Positions 53,353 through 63,593 are shown, counted from the first letter of the stretch. The stretch: 64,000 nucleotides of DNA from Planctomycetaceae bacterium (GCA_027487485.1 JAIYDN010000067.1:124001-188000), one strand, 5' to 3'. The notes: generated by a model from the letters alone, not told the origin. A program made the numbers and translations.

Positions 53353-53424
53353 TGAGCAGCGGGCGCTAGCCGCGACCACTTTTCTAGCTCAATCAAACTT
53401 AACGCGGCTAGCGCCCGCGGCTCA
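53353..53424. repeat. GCTAGC hairpin repeat, copy 4
   Basis: This 72-base unit has the same architecture as copy 3 but an unrelated 28-base loop. The right arm core is CGCGGCTAGCGCCCGCGG. A 16-base spacer separates it from copy 3. Confidence 0.9.
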
Positions 53425-53522
53425 AGGAGAACCGGGGCTAATGGAAAGCGACTGAAGACTGACGACTCTTTTGGCTAATGGGGGCGAGGGGAGCAAAGAC
53501 AAATTCGTTGTGGCGATGTGCT

Positions 53523-54353
53523 TTAGCGCAGTTGAATGATAGGCAATATTTGGTTCAATGAACCCGATTGCCGCCCGCCTAAATCCATGGTTACAAATTT
53601 AAAGCCAAGTTCTTTCATGTGCGTAACGATGGCCAAGCGATGGGTGGCTTCTAGGGCCTTGAGAATGTCTTCCGCAGAAAACTCGAGCCTGGCCAAATCA
53701 TCGGCGTGCAAGCGAACTCGAACGTCGACAAATCCTAGGCGATGCAAGAAGGACTCGGCGCGTTCGATTCGCTCTAAACGTTCGGCGGTTACGGATTGTC
53801 CGTATGCAATCCGACTTGCTAAGCATGGGGAGGCGGGCTTGTCGGCGCTCGATAGCTCAAAGTAATTCGCCAAGTGACGGACCGATTTTTTGTCGATTTC
53901 CAGTTCCGCAAGTGGGCTGACAACTTGGTGTTCCGAGGCTGCTTTCAGGCCCGGCCGGTAGTCACCGAGATCATCGAAATTGGCGCCCGACAATATAATC
54001 CTAAAGCCATTTTCGGTAGTCCATCGAAGCAAGGTGGAATACAGATTCGTTTTGCAGTGATAGCATCTGGAAGCGTCATTGCGAACGTAGTTTTCATCTT
54101 GGATTTCGTGAGTGGCTAGTTCAACATGCCGAATTCCAATGGCCTTTGCCACTTCGCGTGCGTTGGAAAGTTCGGACTGAGCGACCGCGTTTCCGATTCC
54201 GGTAATAGCAACGGACCGACTGCCTAAAGCTCGGTAGGCTGCTGCCGCAACCACGCCACTGTCTACTCCGCCAGAAAAAGCGACCGCTACCGATTCGAAC
54301 GTCTGAATCCGATCGATCAACTTTCTTGCAAGCTGTTCCAGTTCGCCGTTCAT
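53523..54353 (-). CDS. larE: LarE-type sacrificial sulfur transferase
   Basis: This 276-residue PP-loop ATPase includes AVAFSGGVDSGVVAAAAY (ATP pyrophosphate loop), VRNDASRCYHCKTNLY with the conserved cysteines, GANFDDLGDYRPGLKAA and KPASPCLASRIAYG with the sulfur-donor-type Cys. LarE-family proteins supply sulfur for the nickel-pincer cofactor of lactate racemase and related enzymes. No larB or larC is nearby, so the final product is uncertain. The ATG overlaps the stop of the preceding membrane protein gene (ATGA). Confidence 0.9.
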   Translation of the reverse strand: MNGELEQLARKLIDRIQTFESVAVAFSGGVDSGVVAAAAYRALGSRSVAITGIGNAVAQSELSNAREVAKAIGIRHVELATHEIQDENYVRNDASRCYHCKTNLYSTLLRWTTENGFRIILSGANFDDLGDYRPGLKAASEHQVVSPLAELEIDKKSVRHLANYFELSSADKPASPCLASRIAYGQSVTAERLERIERAESFLHRLGFVDVRVRLHADDLARLEFSAEDILKALEATHRLAIVTHMKELGFKFVTMDLGGRQSGSLNQILPIIQLR

Positions 54354-54916
54354 TTCTTCTTTCGCCGCTCGTCCGCGGTTGGAAGGGGCATTGGACCAGC
54401 AAAGGCGTCGAAAATCGCGAGTAAATTCAATAGGCCAGCGACGGCCGTGAAAAGCGACCCGAGCTCAAAGCCGGCCGAAGCCACTTGATGCCATTGAGAC
54501 AATTCGGCTCGACTTACGGGAGGGGCCATAAATCGACTCCAGCTCCATTCCAGAGCGGGAGGTTCAAATCTGCGGCCGCGTTGATCGTCTGGAAAAACGT
54601 CTTTGCGATGAATCCAGCCTTGTACCGCAGCTGGCATTGCGGGAATGCCAATGCAAAGTTGGGCGGGGAACTGAATGCGATACTCGTCAGGGCTCCAGGC
54701 AGCGTAAACAACCCGTCCATGCCCCACAAAGAGCCCTAGAACAAAAAGGCCGACAATGCATACCGAAAACAAAAAAGCCTTGTTCCGTCGCCCTTGATAG
54801 AAATGCCCAGCACCGGGGAACAAAAAGGCAAGAACAGCAGCAAAATAGCGGTTCTTCAGATTGATTTCGCAATCATCAACCTTAACCACGTACCCCGTTT
54901 CGATCAATCCACTCAT
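54350..54916 (-). CDS. Planctomycete membrane protein with TM2-like motif
   Basis: The 188-residue protein has KNRYFAAVLAFLFPGAGHFY followed by QGRRNKAFLF, a TM2-like hairpin motif. A second helix (VGLFVLGLFVGHGRVVYAAW) and two more near the C-terminus (about 145-170; FELGSLFTAVAGLLNLLAIF) follow. The middle loop is Pro/Arg-rich. Similar short proteins occur widely in planctomycetes but have no known function. It is translationally coupled to larE. The short acidic start MSGLIETGYVVKVDDCE precedes the first helix. Confidence 0.7.
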   Translation of the reverse strand: MSGLIETGYVVKVDDCEINLKNRYFAAVLAFLFPGAGHFYQGRRNKAFLFSVCIVGLFVLGLFVGHGRVVYAAWSPDEYRIQFPAQLCIGIPAMPAAVQGWIHRKDVFPDDQRGRRFEPPALEWSWSRFMAPPVSRAELSQWHQVASAGFELGSLFTAVAGLLNLLAIFDAFAGPMPLPTADERRKKK

Positions 54917-55326
54917 TTACGAACCCGAATTGCCTTGCTTGTGTTTTTAGTCATGAATGACTTCCTTTTCGATTCCGTTCCCGAACATCGTGCCCGATTC
55001 GAAGGCTCAATCCAGTTTGGTGCGATTGCCTGGCAACGGCAATGTCCGCCCTCAAACAGCGATGTCTCGGACTGGCAATCCTAGCACAAATCGAATGAGG
55101 AGCGAATCGCAAGTTGCCGGAGGCTTTGGGCTGACGACTGACGACATGATTGGGGCTAATGCCTTGCGGCATCTACTTTGTCATTTACCAATCAAAATCA
55201 AAATCGAATTTTGAACAAGGAATTTCGAAATCCCAAGGAATACGAACACCACTTCGCTATTCGACATTCCCTGTTCGGTGTTCGACATTCAGAACTTCAG
55301 TTGTTGCCTCCGCCTAATGGGTTCTG
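54917..55326. other. 410-base gap without a supported gene
   Basis: The stretch between the membrane protein gene and the LuxR-type gene holds only short frames without ribosome sites. It contains near-repeats of GACTGACGAC and GGGGCTAATG that also occur around 53455-53475, suggesting decayed repetitive sequence. Confidence 0.5.
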
Positions 55327-55968
55327 TTAGCTGAAGCATTTAAATGTCGGGATCCCGTTTCGCAATGCCCAAACAGCGACTTCGGTGCGATCGTTGGCTT
55401 TCTGTTTTCGCAAGATGTTTTGAACGTGCTCTTTGACGGTTTCAAGGCTGATCGATAACGCTTGGCTGATTTCGCGGTTGCTTAACCCCAACGAAAGCTG
55501 AACGAGAACTTGGACTTCCCGTTTCGTGAGCCCTGACAATTGATTGATGGGCGGGTGCGTCTGGAGAAGGAATTGAGTTGCCTTGGTCAAAATGGAGTCT
55601 GACGGAGGCGATGACACCGATGCGCATGTTACAGAACTGAGCAATTTCTGGAGACTGGAGCTCTTGGTGATAAAGTCAAAAAGGTGGTAGGAGGCAGCTC
55701 GCGCGACGTACGTTGGATTTTGGTGAAAGGTAAAGACCAATATTTTGACATTTGGAGACACACTGCGGATTTTGTCTACGAAATCCAAAAGCTCTTCATC
55801 CCCAAATCGATACTCGGAAATGATCAAATCGTAATGTTTTTGGGAAAGCTCTGCGATTATTTCACTCGGCGTGTGAACTTGCCCCACTTCGAAAAAACCT
55901 TGCGAATGCAGGGCGTGCCGCAAACCTAAAAGGCTTACGTCGCTGTTGTCGGCACAGAGAATTTGCAT
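55327..55968 (-). CDS. NarL/LuxR-type response regulator with Asp-to-Glu change
   Basis: This 213-residue protein has a receiver domain at about 1-120 (MQILCADNSDVSLLGLRHAL, HYDLIISEYRFGDEELLDFV, VKILVFTFHQNPTYVARAAS) and a LuxR helix-turn-helix at about 145-205 (LTKREVQVLVQLSLGLSNRE, ISLETVKEHVQNILRKQKA). The expected phosphoacceptor Asp aligns with Glu in IISEYRFGD, which may mimic a phosphorylated state. The ATG at 55968 is chosen because it starts directly at the receiver strand; longer in-frame starts exist. No partner kinase is beside it. Divergent to the LysR gene. Confidence 0.85.
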   Translation of the reverse strand: MQILCADNSDVSLLGLRHALHSQGFFEVGQVHTPSEIIAELSQKHYDLIISEYRFGDEELLDFVDKIRSVSPNVKILVFTFHQNPTYVARAASYHLFDFITKSSSLQKLLSSVTCASVSSPPSDSILTKATQFLLQTHPPINQLSGLTKREVQVLVQLSLGLSNREISQALSISLETVKEHVQNILRKQKANDRTEVAVWALRNGIPTFKCFS

Positions 55969-56266
55969 GGTTTGCGGCCCCAACATCGGATCGAAGGGTA
56001 ATGCGATTGGTTCGCAACACCCCCCCAGTATATCTGCCGCATCACCAAAAATGTGGGACATTGCTCCCTGGCAATTCACCCTTGGCGGCAAAATACGCAA
56101 AAACAACCGCCGGTTCACCCTTCAAGGCAAAGTTTTCTTCACACTTCTTGACTCCCATTGCAACTCGCGATATGCTCCGAATCGGCAAATTTAATACAGG
56201 AGTTTTGAAATCAATAAAAGTAATAAGAGAGCTGCGAGCTCGCACGGCGCTGTCCACATTCGATCC

Positions 56267-57274
56267 TTGAAGGTTTTCTACGATGTCGTACGTCGTCGCA
56301 GTTTTTCGCTTGCGGCTAGCGACCACGGGATGACTCAGAGTGCGGCCAGTCAGAGCGTTCAGCATCTTGAAGATTTTTTGTCGGTCCAGCTCATCGATCG
56401 GTCCAAGCGTCCTTTTGTTTTGACGGTCGAAGGGCAAAAGTTCTACGACGGACTTTCGGGGGTATTGCGTCAGTTTGATGCTTTGGTGGACGAGGTGCGA
56501 CTCGGAAGCGATCCTACCGGAGACGAGTTGACTGGCCATGTCCTGGTTGGCTCGATCTACTCGATGGGATTGAGTTACATCCCGATTTTGCAAGAAAAGT
56601 TCCAGGCCCAAAACCCGGCTGCGACGTTTGCCTCGCAGCTTGCGCACCCTCACGAGGTCTATCGGATGGTGGAGCAGGGGTCTGTTGATTTTGGGATGGT
56701 CAGTTACCCAGACCAGAATCATCCGAGTCTTCTGACGACGCTTTGGCGGCATGAGTCGATGATTTTGGTTGCATCGCCTAGGCACCGACTGGCTGGTTTA
56801 GGAAAAATCAAACCAGAGGTGTTGAATCAGGTTGGCTTGGTTGCTTTCATGAGCAATCTCCGAATTCGGCAGGAAATCGACAAGGAGCTACGCAATGTCG
56901 GCGTCACCATGCGAGTTGTGGTTGAGCTCGATAATCTCGATTCGGTTAAGCATGCAGCGATCGTGAATAGCGGTGTTGCCTTCTTGCCGTCCTTGACGGT
57001 TCAAAACGAGTTAACCGCGGGTTCGCTGAAAGTGATCCAGTGCGAAGGATTGGAGCTGACGCGTCCTCTTGGAATCATTCAGCGTAGGGACGTTTCCATG
57101 AGCCGGGCGGCGCGAAGCTTTCTGGAGCTGATGATGAAGAACCGCGATTGGGAGCAAGAAAACCCAAATTCTCCGGATCATGATGCTCACGTCAAATCCG
57201 TTCCATCGTCGAGTGCGGAAACGCTCTCAACCAAACAAGAACCAGTCAAGCAGCCCAGCATGGCTGGCGGTTAA
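56267..57274 (+). CDS. LysR-family regulator upstream of gltBD (start uncertain)
   Basis: The N-terminal winged helix reads LKVFYDVVRRRSFSLAASDH, GMTQSAASQSVQHLEDFLSV. The substrate-binding domain (about 95-300) has VLVGSIYSMGLSYIPILQEK and VDFGMVSYPD, SGVAFLPSLTVQ. The homologous N-terminus would extend upstream to HIRSLKVF, but the codon before that His (56252-56254) is GTC and no ATG, GTG or TTG is in frame there; the only usual start is the TTG at 56267, without a ribosome site. The gene precedes gltB by 121 bases in the same direction, so control of glutamate synthase is likely. Confidence 0.85.
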   Translation: MKVFYDVVRRRSFSLAASDHGMTQSAASQSVQHLEDFLSVQLIDRSKRPFVLTVEGQKFYDGLSGVLRQFDALVDEVRLGSDPTGDELTGHVLVGSIYSMGLSYIPILQEKFQAQNPAATFASQLAHPHEVYRMVEQGSVDFGMVSYPDQNHPSLLTTLWRHESMILVASPRHRLAGLGKIKPEVLNQVGLVAFMSNLRIRQEIDKELRNVGVTMRVVVELDNLDSVKHAAIVNSGVAFLPSLTVQNELTAGSLKVIQCEGLELTRPLGIIQRRDVSMSRAARSFLELMMKNRDWEQENPNSPDHDAHVKSVPSSSAETLSTKQEPVKQPSMAGG

Positions 57275-57395
57275 AACGCCAAAATTTGCCTTCCCGAATC
57301 GCATTGCTTTAGGGCGTCCAGGATAAACCGCGAAGCCCACGATCCCAGAATGAATAGTGTCAATCGGATTTAGAGATAGACAGGATTTTTGAAAT

Positions 57396-60300
57396 ATGAA
57401 CTCACCCATCGGTTTTCCGGAAAAGCAAGGTCTTTACGATCCATCCCTTGAAAAGGATTCGTGCGGTGTTGGATTCGTTGCCAATATCAAAGGTAAGGCC
57501 AGCCATCAGATCGTTCTGGATGCTGCGACCATATTGGTGAACATGGACCATCGCGGAGGATGCGGATGCGAACCGAATACGGGCGACGGTGCCGGCATTT
57601 TGGTTGGCATGCCAGACCAATTCATGCGTGGGATCGCATTGTCCGAGTTTGGCGTTGACCTTCCCAAAGCAGGCCTTTATTCCGTAGGTAACGTCTTCTT
57701 GCCTCGTGACGCTGCCGAGCGAGATCACTGCAAAAAGACTTTGAACCGATTGATCCAAGCGGAGGGGCAAACGTTACTGGGTTGGCGTGCCGTTCCTCAG
57801 GCCCCTGATGAAGCAGACATCGGCCCAGCTGCTCGATCTGCAGAACCCGTCATTGAACAGGTTTTTATCGTTGCGAAAGAAGGGCTGGATTCCCAAGCGT
57901 TCGAGCGAAAGCTGTACTTGATTCGGAAGCAAGCGAGCCACCAGCTTCGGGGCGATAAGAACCTTAAGCAGGCGATCTTGTTTTACGTTTGCTCCCTATC
58001 GACCAGGACCTTGATCTACAAGGGCATGTTGCGCCCTGCTCAAGTGGTCACCTACTATTCCGATTTGCAAGATCCGAGTTTCCAAACTCATTTGGCGATG
58101 GTCCATTCGCGATTTTCAACCAACACCTTCCCGAGTTGGGACCGCGCACAACCGCTGCGATTTATGAGCCACAACGGCGAGATCAACACCTTGCGTGGCA
58201 ACATCAATTGGATGAAGGCACGTGAGGGAATGGCTCAGAGCGCGCTTTACGGCGATGAACTGAAAAAGCTGTTTCCGATTGTGGAACCGCTTTGTAGCGA
58301 TTCCGGTACCTTTGACAACGTCTTGGAGTTTCTGCTGCTCAATGGCCGGACGCTTCAAGAAGCCGTCATGATGATGGTGCCTGAAGCTTGGCAAAAGCAC
58401 GAGACCATGTCTTCTGGGAAGCGTGCGTTTTACGAATTCTTCAGCTGCATGATGGAACCGTGGGACGGGCCGGCTTCGATCGTATTTACCGACGGACATT
58501 ACATCGGTGCTACCTTGGATCGAAATGGGTTACGCCCAAGTCGCTATTATTTGACTACAGACGATCGCGTGATCATGGCGAGCGAGGTGGGTGTTCTTCC
58601 CGTGGATCCCGCAATCGTCAAGTCCAAGGGCCGCCTGCAACCTGGCCGCATGTTCTTGATCGACTTTGAAGAGGGGCGTTTGATTCCAGACGAAGAAATC
58701 AAGCAAACTTTCGCAGGGCTGCGTCCTTACCAAGAGTGGCTGAAGGCAGAGAGAATCACGCTGGACGAATTGTCCACCGAGAACGAATCGCACGGGTTTT
58801 ATCCTGAAACACTTTTGGCCCGTATGCAAGCCTTTGGCTATACGCTGGAGACCATGCAGTTCATGCTGCTTCCCATGATCACGACCCAAGTGGACCCGAT
58901 CGGTTCGATGGGGAACGATTCCGCATTGGCTTGCCTCAGTGACCAGCCTCGGTTGGTTTATGATTACTTCAAACAATTGTTCGCCCAGGTCACCAACCCT
59001 GCAATCGATTCGATTCGAGAAGATGTCATCATGTCGCTCGAGTGCTACGTCGGACCGGAGCAGAACCTATTGGATGCGACCCCAGCTCACTGCCATCGCT
59101 TGATGATACCGCACCCGATTCTTACCAACGAAGAGCTCGCTGCAATCAAGCACATGACGGCTCGAAATTGGAAAACGAAAACGATCGATATCACGTTCGA
59201 GCGAGCGTTGGGCAAATCGGGTTTGCAAGCCACTTTGGACCGCATTTGCCAAGAAGCTGAACAAGCCATCGATGACAAGTTCACCATGATTGTCCTGAGC
59301 GACCGCGAGGTCAATCAAGATCGAGTTGCTGTGAGCAGCTTGCTCGCCTGCGGAGCAGTTCATCATCATTTGGTGCGAGCCGCCAAGCGAACTCAAATTG
59401 GATTGGTTCTGGAAACGGGTGAAGCTCGCGAAGTCCATCATCATTGTTTGTTGATTGGTTATGGTGCGGATGCGATCAATCCTTATTTGGCATTCGAATC
59501 GCTTTGGCAAGCCAGCCGCGATGGAATGCTGGAGGGAATGGACGACGCCAAGATCGTCTTGGGATATCGTAAAGCGGTTGCCAAAGGCATGATGAAGGTC
59601 ATGGCGAAAATGGGCATCAGTACCTTGGCAAGCTACAAGGGGGCTCAGATTTTTGAAGCACTGGGGCTGCAAGACGAAGTTATCTCGCGATGCTTTGCGG
59701 GCACCAACAGCCGGATCCAAGGTTGCAGTTTCGACATTCTGGCCGAAGAGATGTTTCGAAGGCATTCGTTGGGCTTCCCGACGGACTCGGCGGATGCGTC
59801 CAGCATGCTTGCGAATGTGGGTGAGTTTCACTGGCGAGCCGAAGGGGAACGCCATGGTTGGGATCCTGCAGCGATTGCGGACATTCAAGTTGCAGCTCGT
59901 GCGGGGGACAAAAATGCCTACCGTCGTTTTGCAGACCATATCAACAAAGACGCTAAGATGCGGTATGCCTTGCGTGGTTTGATAGACCTGCAAGAGGGAG
60001 TCGCCGGCCCTGCGTTGTCGATCGACGAAGTCGAACCTGCTGCGAATATCGTCAAGCGATTTTGCACCGGTGCGATGAGTTTGGGATCGATCAGCGCAGA
60101 AGCTCACGAGACGGTTGCGATTGCTATGAATCGCTTGGGTGGAAAGAGCAATACGGGCGAAGGTGGTGAAGACCCCGTCCGATTCAAGCCAATGCCCAAC
60201 GGGGACAGCAAGCGGTCTGCTATCAAGCAAGTCGCCTCGGGACGTTTCGGTGTAACCATCGAGTACTTGGCGAACGCGGACGAGATTCAGATCAAGATTT

Positions 60301-61952
60301 CTCAAGGAGCAAAACCTGGCGAAGGTGGGGAGCTTCCAGGCAAGAAGGTGGACAAGTATATCGCTCGCATTCGATATAGCACGCCTGGCGTGGGACTGAT
60401 CAGCCCACCACCGCACCACGATATCTATTCGATTGAAGACTTGGCCCAGCTCATTCACGATTTAAAGAACAGTAACCCCAGCGCTCGCGTCAGTGTGAAG
60501 CTGGTAAGCGAAGTTGGGGTGGGGGTTGTCGCGTCCGGAGTTGCAAAAGCCCACGCGGATCACATCCTGATCAGCGGTGATACGGGCGGAACAGGTGCGT
60601 CTCCACTGACCAGCATCAAGCATGCTGGCTTGCCATGGGAGCTAGGTATTGCTGAAGCGCATCAAACGCTTGTTCTCAACGATTTGCGATCTCGCGTCAC
60701 CTTGCAAACCGATGGTGGTTTGAAGACGGGGCGGGATGTGGTGATGGCGGCTCTGTTGGGAGCGGAAGAGTTTGGATTCGCAACAGCGCCTTTGATCACT
60801 TTGGGCTGCATCATGATGCGAAAATGCCATTTGAATACTTGTCCCGTTGGAATTGCTACGCAAGACCCAGAGCTTCGAGCTAAGTTTGCTGGAAAACCGG
60901 AACATGTTGTCAACTATCTTTTCATGGTGGCCGAAGACGCCCGAGAAATCATGGCGAAGTTGGGCTTCCGCAAGATCGATGATATGATCGGTCGTACCGA
61001 TTGTTTGAAGGTCGATCAAGCAGTTAAGCACTGGAAAGCGGACGGCTTGGACTTAACCCCGATCTTGAGACCTGCCAAAAAATCACGGCCCGATGCTCCG
61101 GTCCGATGTGTCGACAAGCAAGACCACGAACTTGAAAAGTCGTTGGACATGACCACGCTGGTTCCTCGCTGCCAAGAAACGTTGGCTACGGGCAAGCCAA
61201 TCCGACTGGACGTGGACATTATCAATATCAATCGAACCGTGGGCACGATCCTGAGCCATGAGATCGCGAAGCGTTATGGCCAGGCGGGATTGCCGACCGA
61301 TACCATTCACATCAAATTCACTGGAGCGGCCGGGCAAAGCCTGGGTGCGTTCTTGGCTCATGGTGTGACGCTTGAACTGGAGGGGGATGCAAACGATTAT
61401 GTTGGCAAGGGCCTTTCTGGTGGGCGGATTATTGTCTACCCAGACCGTCGAGCAACCTTTAAACCTGAAGAGAATATTCTCGTAGGAAACGTTTGCCTTT
61501 ACGGTGCGACCACTGGCGAGGCGTTCTTCCGCGGAAGAGCTGCCGAGCGATTTGCGGTACGCAATTCAGGCTGCAATGCAGTCGTTGAAGGGGTTGGTGA
61601 TCACGGTTGTGAATACATGACCGGCGGTCGAGTCGTGATTCTAGGCTCCACCGGAAGGAATTTCGCGGCTGGTATGAGCGGTGGGGTTGCTTACGTGTTG
61701 GCTGATCAAGATGATTTCCGTATTCGCTGCAATCTGGGAACGGTCGAACTGGAAAGTGTCGAAGATGCCGATGACATCGCCGAACTGCATGCATTGATTT
61801 CCAAGCATGCGAAACTGACCAACTCATCGGTGGCTCAAAGTCTGTTGAGCGATTGGGAGGCGAGCATCGCCAAGTTCGTCAAGGTGATGCCAACAGACTA
61901 CAAGCGAGTCTTACAAGAAATGAAGAAAGAAAAAGCATTGCAGTTGGTCTAA
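57396..61952 (+). CDS. gltB: Glutamate synthase large subunit
   Basis: This 1518-residue enzyme makes glutamate from glutamine and 2-oxoglutarate. The class II glutaminase domain begins at Cys23 (KDSCGVGFVANIKG), so the first 22 residues form a cleaved propeptide. The central domain and the FMN domain (about 870-1240; SLGSISAEAHETVAIAMNRL, GDTGGTGASPLTSIKHAG) include the 3Fe-4S loop CIMMRKCHLNTCPVGIA. The C-terminal GXGXG beta-helix (about 1270-1480) contains GVGDHGCEYMTGGRVVILG. Length is normal for bacterial GltB. gltD follows after 55 bases, and a LysR gene lies upstream. Confidence 0.98.
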   Translation: MNSPIGFPEKQGLYDPSLEKDSCGVGFVANIKGKASHQIVLDAATILVNMDHRGGCGCEPNTGDGAGILVGMPDQFMRGIALSEFGVDLPKAGLYSVGNVFLPRDAAERDHCKKTLNRLIQAEGQTLLGWRAVPQAPDEADIGPAARSAEPVIEQVFIVAKEGLDSQAFERKLYLIRKQASHQLRGDKNLKQAILFYVCSLSTRTLIYKGMLRPAQVVTYYSDLQDPSFQTHLAMVHSRFSTNTFPSWDRAQPLRFMSHNGEINTLRGNINWMKAREGMAQSALYGDELKKLFPIVEPLCSDSGTFDNVLEFLLLNGRTLQEAVMMMVPEAWQKHETMSSGKRAFYEFFSCMMEPWDGPASIVFTDGHYIGATLDRNGLRPSRYYLTTDDRVIMASEVGVLPVDPAIVKSKGRLQPGRMFLIDFEEGRLIPDEEIKQTFAGLRPYQEWLKAERITLDELSTENESHGFYPETLLARMQAFGYTLETMQFMLLPMITTQVDPIGSMGNDSALACLSDQPRLVYDYFKQLFAQVTNPAIDSIREDVIMSLECYVGPEQNLLDATPAHCHRLMIPHPILTNEELAAIKHMTARNWKTKTIDITFERALGKSGLQATLDRICQEAEQAIDDKFTMIVLSDREVNQDRVAVSSLLACGAVHHHLVRAAKRTQIGLVLETGEAREVHHHCLLIGYGADAINPYLAFESLWQASRDGMLEGMDDAKIVLGYRKAVAKGMMKVMAKMGISTLASYKGAQIFEALGLQDEVISRCFAGTNSRIQGCSFDILAEEMFRRHSLGFPTDSADASSMLANVGEFHWRAEGERHGWDPAAIADIQVAARAGDKNAYRRFADHINKDAKMRYALRGLIDLQEGVAGPALSIDEVEPAANIVKRFCTGAMSLGSISAEAHETVAIAMNRLGGKSNTGEGGEDPVRFKPMPNGDSKRSAIKQVASGRFGVTIEYLANADEIQIKISQGAKPGEGGELPGKKVDKYIARIRYSTPGVGLISPPPHHDIYSIEDLAQLIHDLKNSNPSARVSVKLVSEVGVGVVASGVAKAHADHILISGDTGGTGASPLTSIKHAGLPWELGIAEAHQTLVLNDLRSRVTLQTDGGLKTGRDVVMAALLGAEEFGFATAPLITLGCIMMRKCHLNTCPVGIATQDPELRAKFAGKPEHVVNYLFMVAEDAREIMAKLGFRKIDDMIGRTDCLKVDQAVKHWKADGLDLTPILRPAKKSRPDAPVRCVDKQDHELEKSLDMTTLVPRCQETLATGKPIRLDVDIININRTVGTILSHEIAKRYGQAGLPTDTIHIKFTGAAGQSLGAFLAHGVTLELEGDANDYVGKGLSGGRIIVYPDRRATFKPEENILVGNVCLYGATTGEAFFRGRAAERFAVRNSGCNAVVEGVGDHGCEYMTGGRVVILGSTGRNFAAGMSGGVAYVLADQDDFRIRCNLGTVELESVEDADDIAELHALISKHAKLTNSSVAQSLLSDWEASIAKFVKVMPTDYKRVLQEMKKEKALQLV

Positions 61953-62007
61953 TGGCTTGTTAGCCATCTGTTGAATTTTAATCACTTATACGGTACCGAA
62001 TACGATT

Positions 62008-63516
62008 ATGGGAAAGCCAACCGGGTTCAAGGAATTTGAACGCAAGAAGATTGAGTGGAGATTGCCAATTGTTCGCCTGAACGATTACAACGAAATCTAC
62101 ACGGAGCCCAAAGAAGACTTGCTACGAACGCAAGGGGCTCGATGCATGGATTGCGGCGTGCCGTTTTGCCAATCGGCAACTGGTTGCCCCATCGACAACT
62201 TGATTCCTGAATGGAACGATTTGGTGTATCAAGGTCGGTGGCGCGAAGCGGTGGATCGACTCCATAAAACAAATAATTTCCCCGAGTTTACCGGACGGGT
62301 TTGTCCAGCACCTTGCGAAGGAGCCTGTGTGTTGGGGATCACCAATCCACCTGTAACGATTAAGAACATCGAAGTCTCCATCATCGATCGGGCTTTTCAC
62401 GAAGGTTGGGTTACTGCGAACCCACCCAAGGAACGTTCCGGCAAGAGCGTCGCAATCATCGGTGGTGGACCAGCAGGCTTGGCCGCTGCAGACCAACTGA
62501 ACAAAGTAGGTCATTCGGTCACCGTCTACGAAAGGTCGGACCGGATTGGTGGCCTTCTGACTTACGGTATCCCCAACATGAAACTCGATAAGGGGGTCGT
62601 GCAACGAAGACTCGATTTGATGGCCGCCGAAGGGGTCAAGTTTGTTACGGGAGCCGATGTTGGAAGGAACGTCGATCCAAAGCAGCTCATGGCAGAAAAC
62701 CATGCTGTACTTCTATCAACCGGGGCGACGAAACCTAGAGATTTGCCGATTCCGGGACGAGGTTTGAAGGGAGTCCATTTTGCGATGGAGTTTCTGACGG
62801 CGAACACGTCCAGTCTGCTCGATAGCCAACATGCGGACAACAAGTTTATTTCAGCCAAGGGCAAACGAGTTGTGGTGATCGGTGGGGGGGACACAGGCTG
62901 CGATTGCATCGGTACAAGCCTGCGACATGGCTGTACACAATTGGTCAACTTTGAATTGTTGGATAAGCCACCTCAAGATCGAGCTGCCGACAATCCATGG
63001 CCGCAGTGGCCTCGAATTTTCCGTGTCGATTACGGGCATGAAGAAGCCGAGCAGAAATTTGGACATGATCCACGCGAGTACTGCATTCTCAGCAAAGAAT
63101 TTATCGACGATGGCCATGGAAACGTCACCGGTATCAAAACGATTCGTGTGCAATGGGTCAAAAAAGATGGCCGCATGACCATGGAAGAAGTTCCTGGCAG
63201 CGAAGAGATCATCGGTGCCGATCTTGTTTTGCTGGCGATGGGGTTCCTGGGACCAGAGCACTATGTCTCGGAAATCTTGGGGATTGAGACCGATCCTCGA
63301 AGCAACTACAAGGCGGACCACGGCAAGTTTGAAACGAACGTTCCAGGCGTTTTCGCCGCCGGCGACTGCCGACGTGGTCAGTCGTTGGTGGTTTGGGCGA
63401 TCAACGAAGGTCGCGGAGCTGCTAGAACGATCGACATTTATTTACGAGGTCACAGCACGTTGCCTGCACCAGGGGTGACGATGGGGTCGGCGTTGCTATC
63501 TAGCTCGAGTTCTTAG
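62008..63516 (+). CDS. gltD: Glutamate synthase small subunit
   Basis: The 502-residue protein passes electrons from NAD(P)H to the large subunit. The N-terminal region has cysteine motifs for two 4Fe-4S clusters ([20 protein letters not shown] and [16 protein letters not shown]). The FAD site is [16 protein letters not shown]. The NAD(P)-binding site is [20 protein letters not shown]. The C-terminal [20 protein letters not shown] binds FAD again. The gene follows gltB directly and the pair forms the complete enzyme. Confidence 0.97.
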   Translation: MGKPTGFKEFERKKIEWRLPIVRLNDYNEIYTEPKEDLLRTQGARCMDCGVPFCQSATGCPIDNLIPEWNDLVYQGRWREAVDRLHKTNNFPEFTGRVCPAPCEGACVLGITNPPVTIKNIEVSIIDRAFHEGWVTANPPKERSGKSVAIIGGGPAGLAAADQLNKVGHSVTVYERSDRIGGLLTYGIPNMKLDKGVVQRRLDLMAAEGVKFVTGADVGRNVDPKQLMAENHAVLLSTGATKPRDLPIPGRGLKGVHFAMEFLTANTSSLLDSQHADNKFISAKGKRVVVIGGGDTGCDCIGTSLRHGCTQLVNFELLDKPPQDRAADNPWPQWPRIFRVDYGHEEAEQKFGHDPREYCILSKEFIDDGHGNVTGIKTIRVQWVKKDGRMTMEEVPGSEEIIGADLVLLAMGFLGPEHYVSEILGIETDPRSNYKADHGKFETNVPGVFAAGDCRRGQSLVVWAINEGRGAARTIDIYLRGHSTLPAPGVTMGSALLSSSSS

Positions 63517-63570
63517 TTCAAATTAGCTAGACTGCGAAGCCGTTAGCGCTGCGGTGTTTTTTGCTTGATC

Positions 63571-63593
63571 GTTGGGGTAAATTTTACCCCAAC
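63571..63593. terminator. Palindrome between gltD and the convergent small gene
   Basis: GTTGGGGTAAA, a central T and TTTACCCCAAC form a perfect 11-bp palindrome 55 bases after the gltD stop. It overlaps the stop codon of the convergent gene at 63584. The lack of a T tract makes intrinsic termination uncertain. Confidence 0.45.

Noticed and set aside
59067-60458. 463-codon antisense frame inside gltB
   Set aside because: It is a shadow of gltB codon bias; no start signal, and gltB is certain on the other strand.
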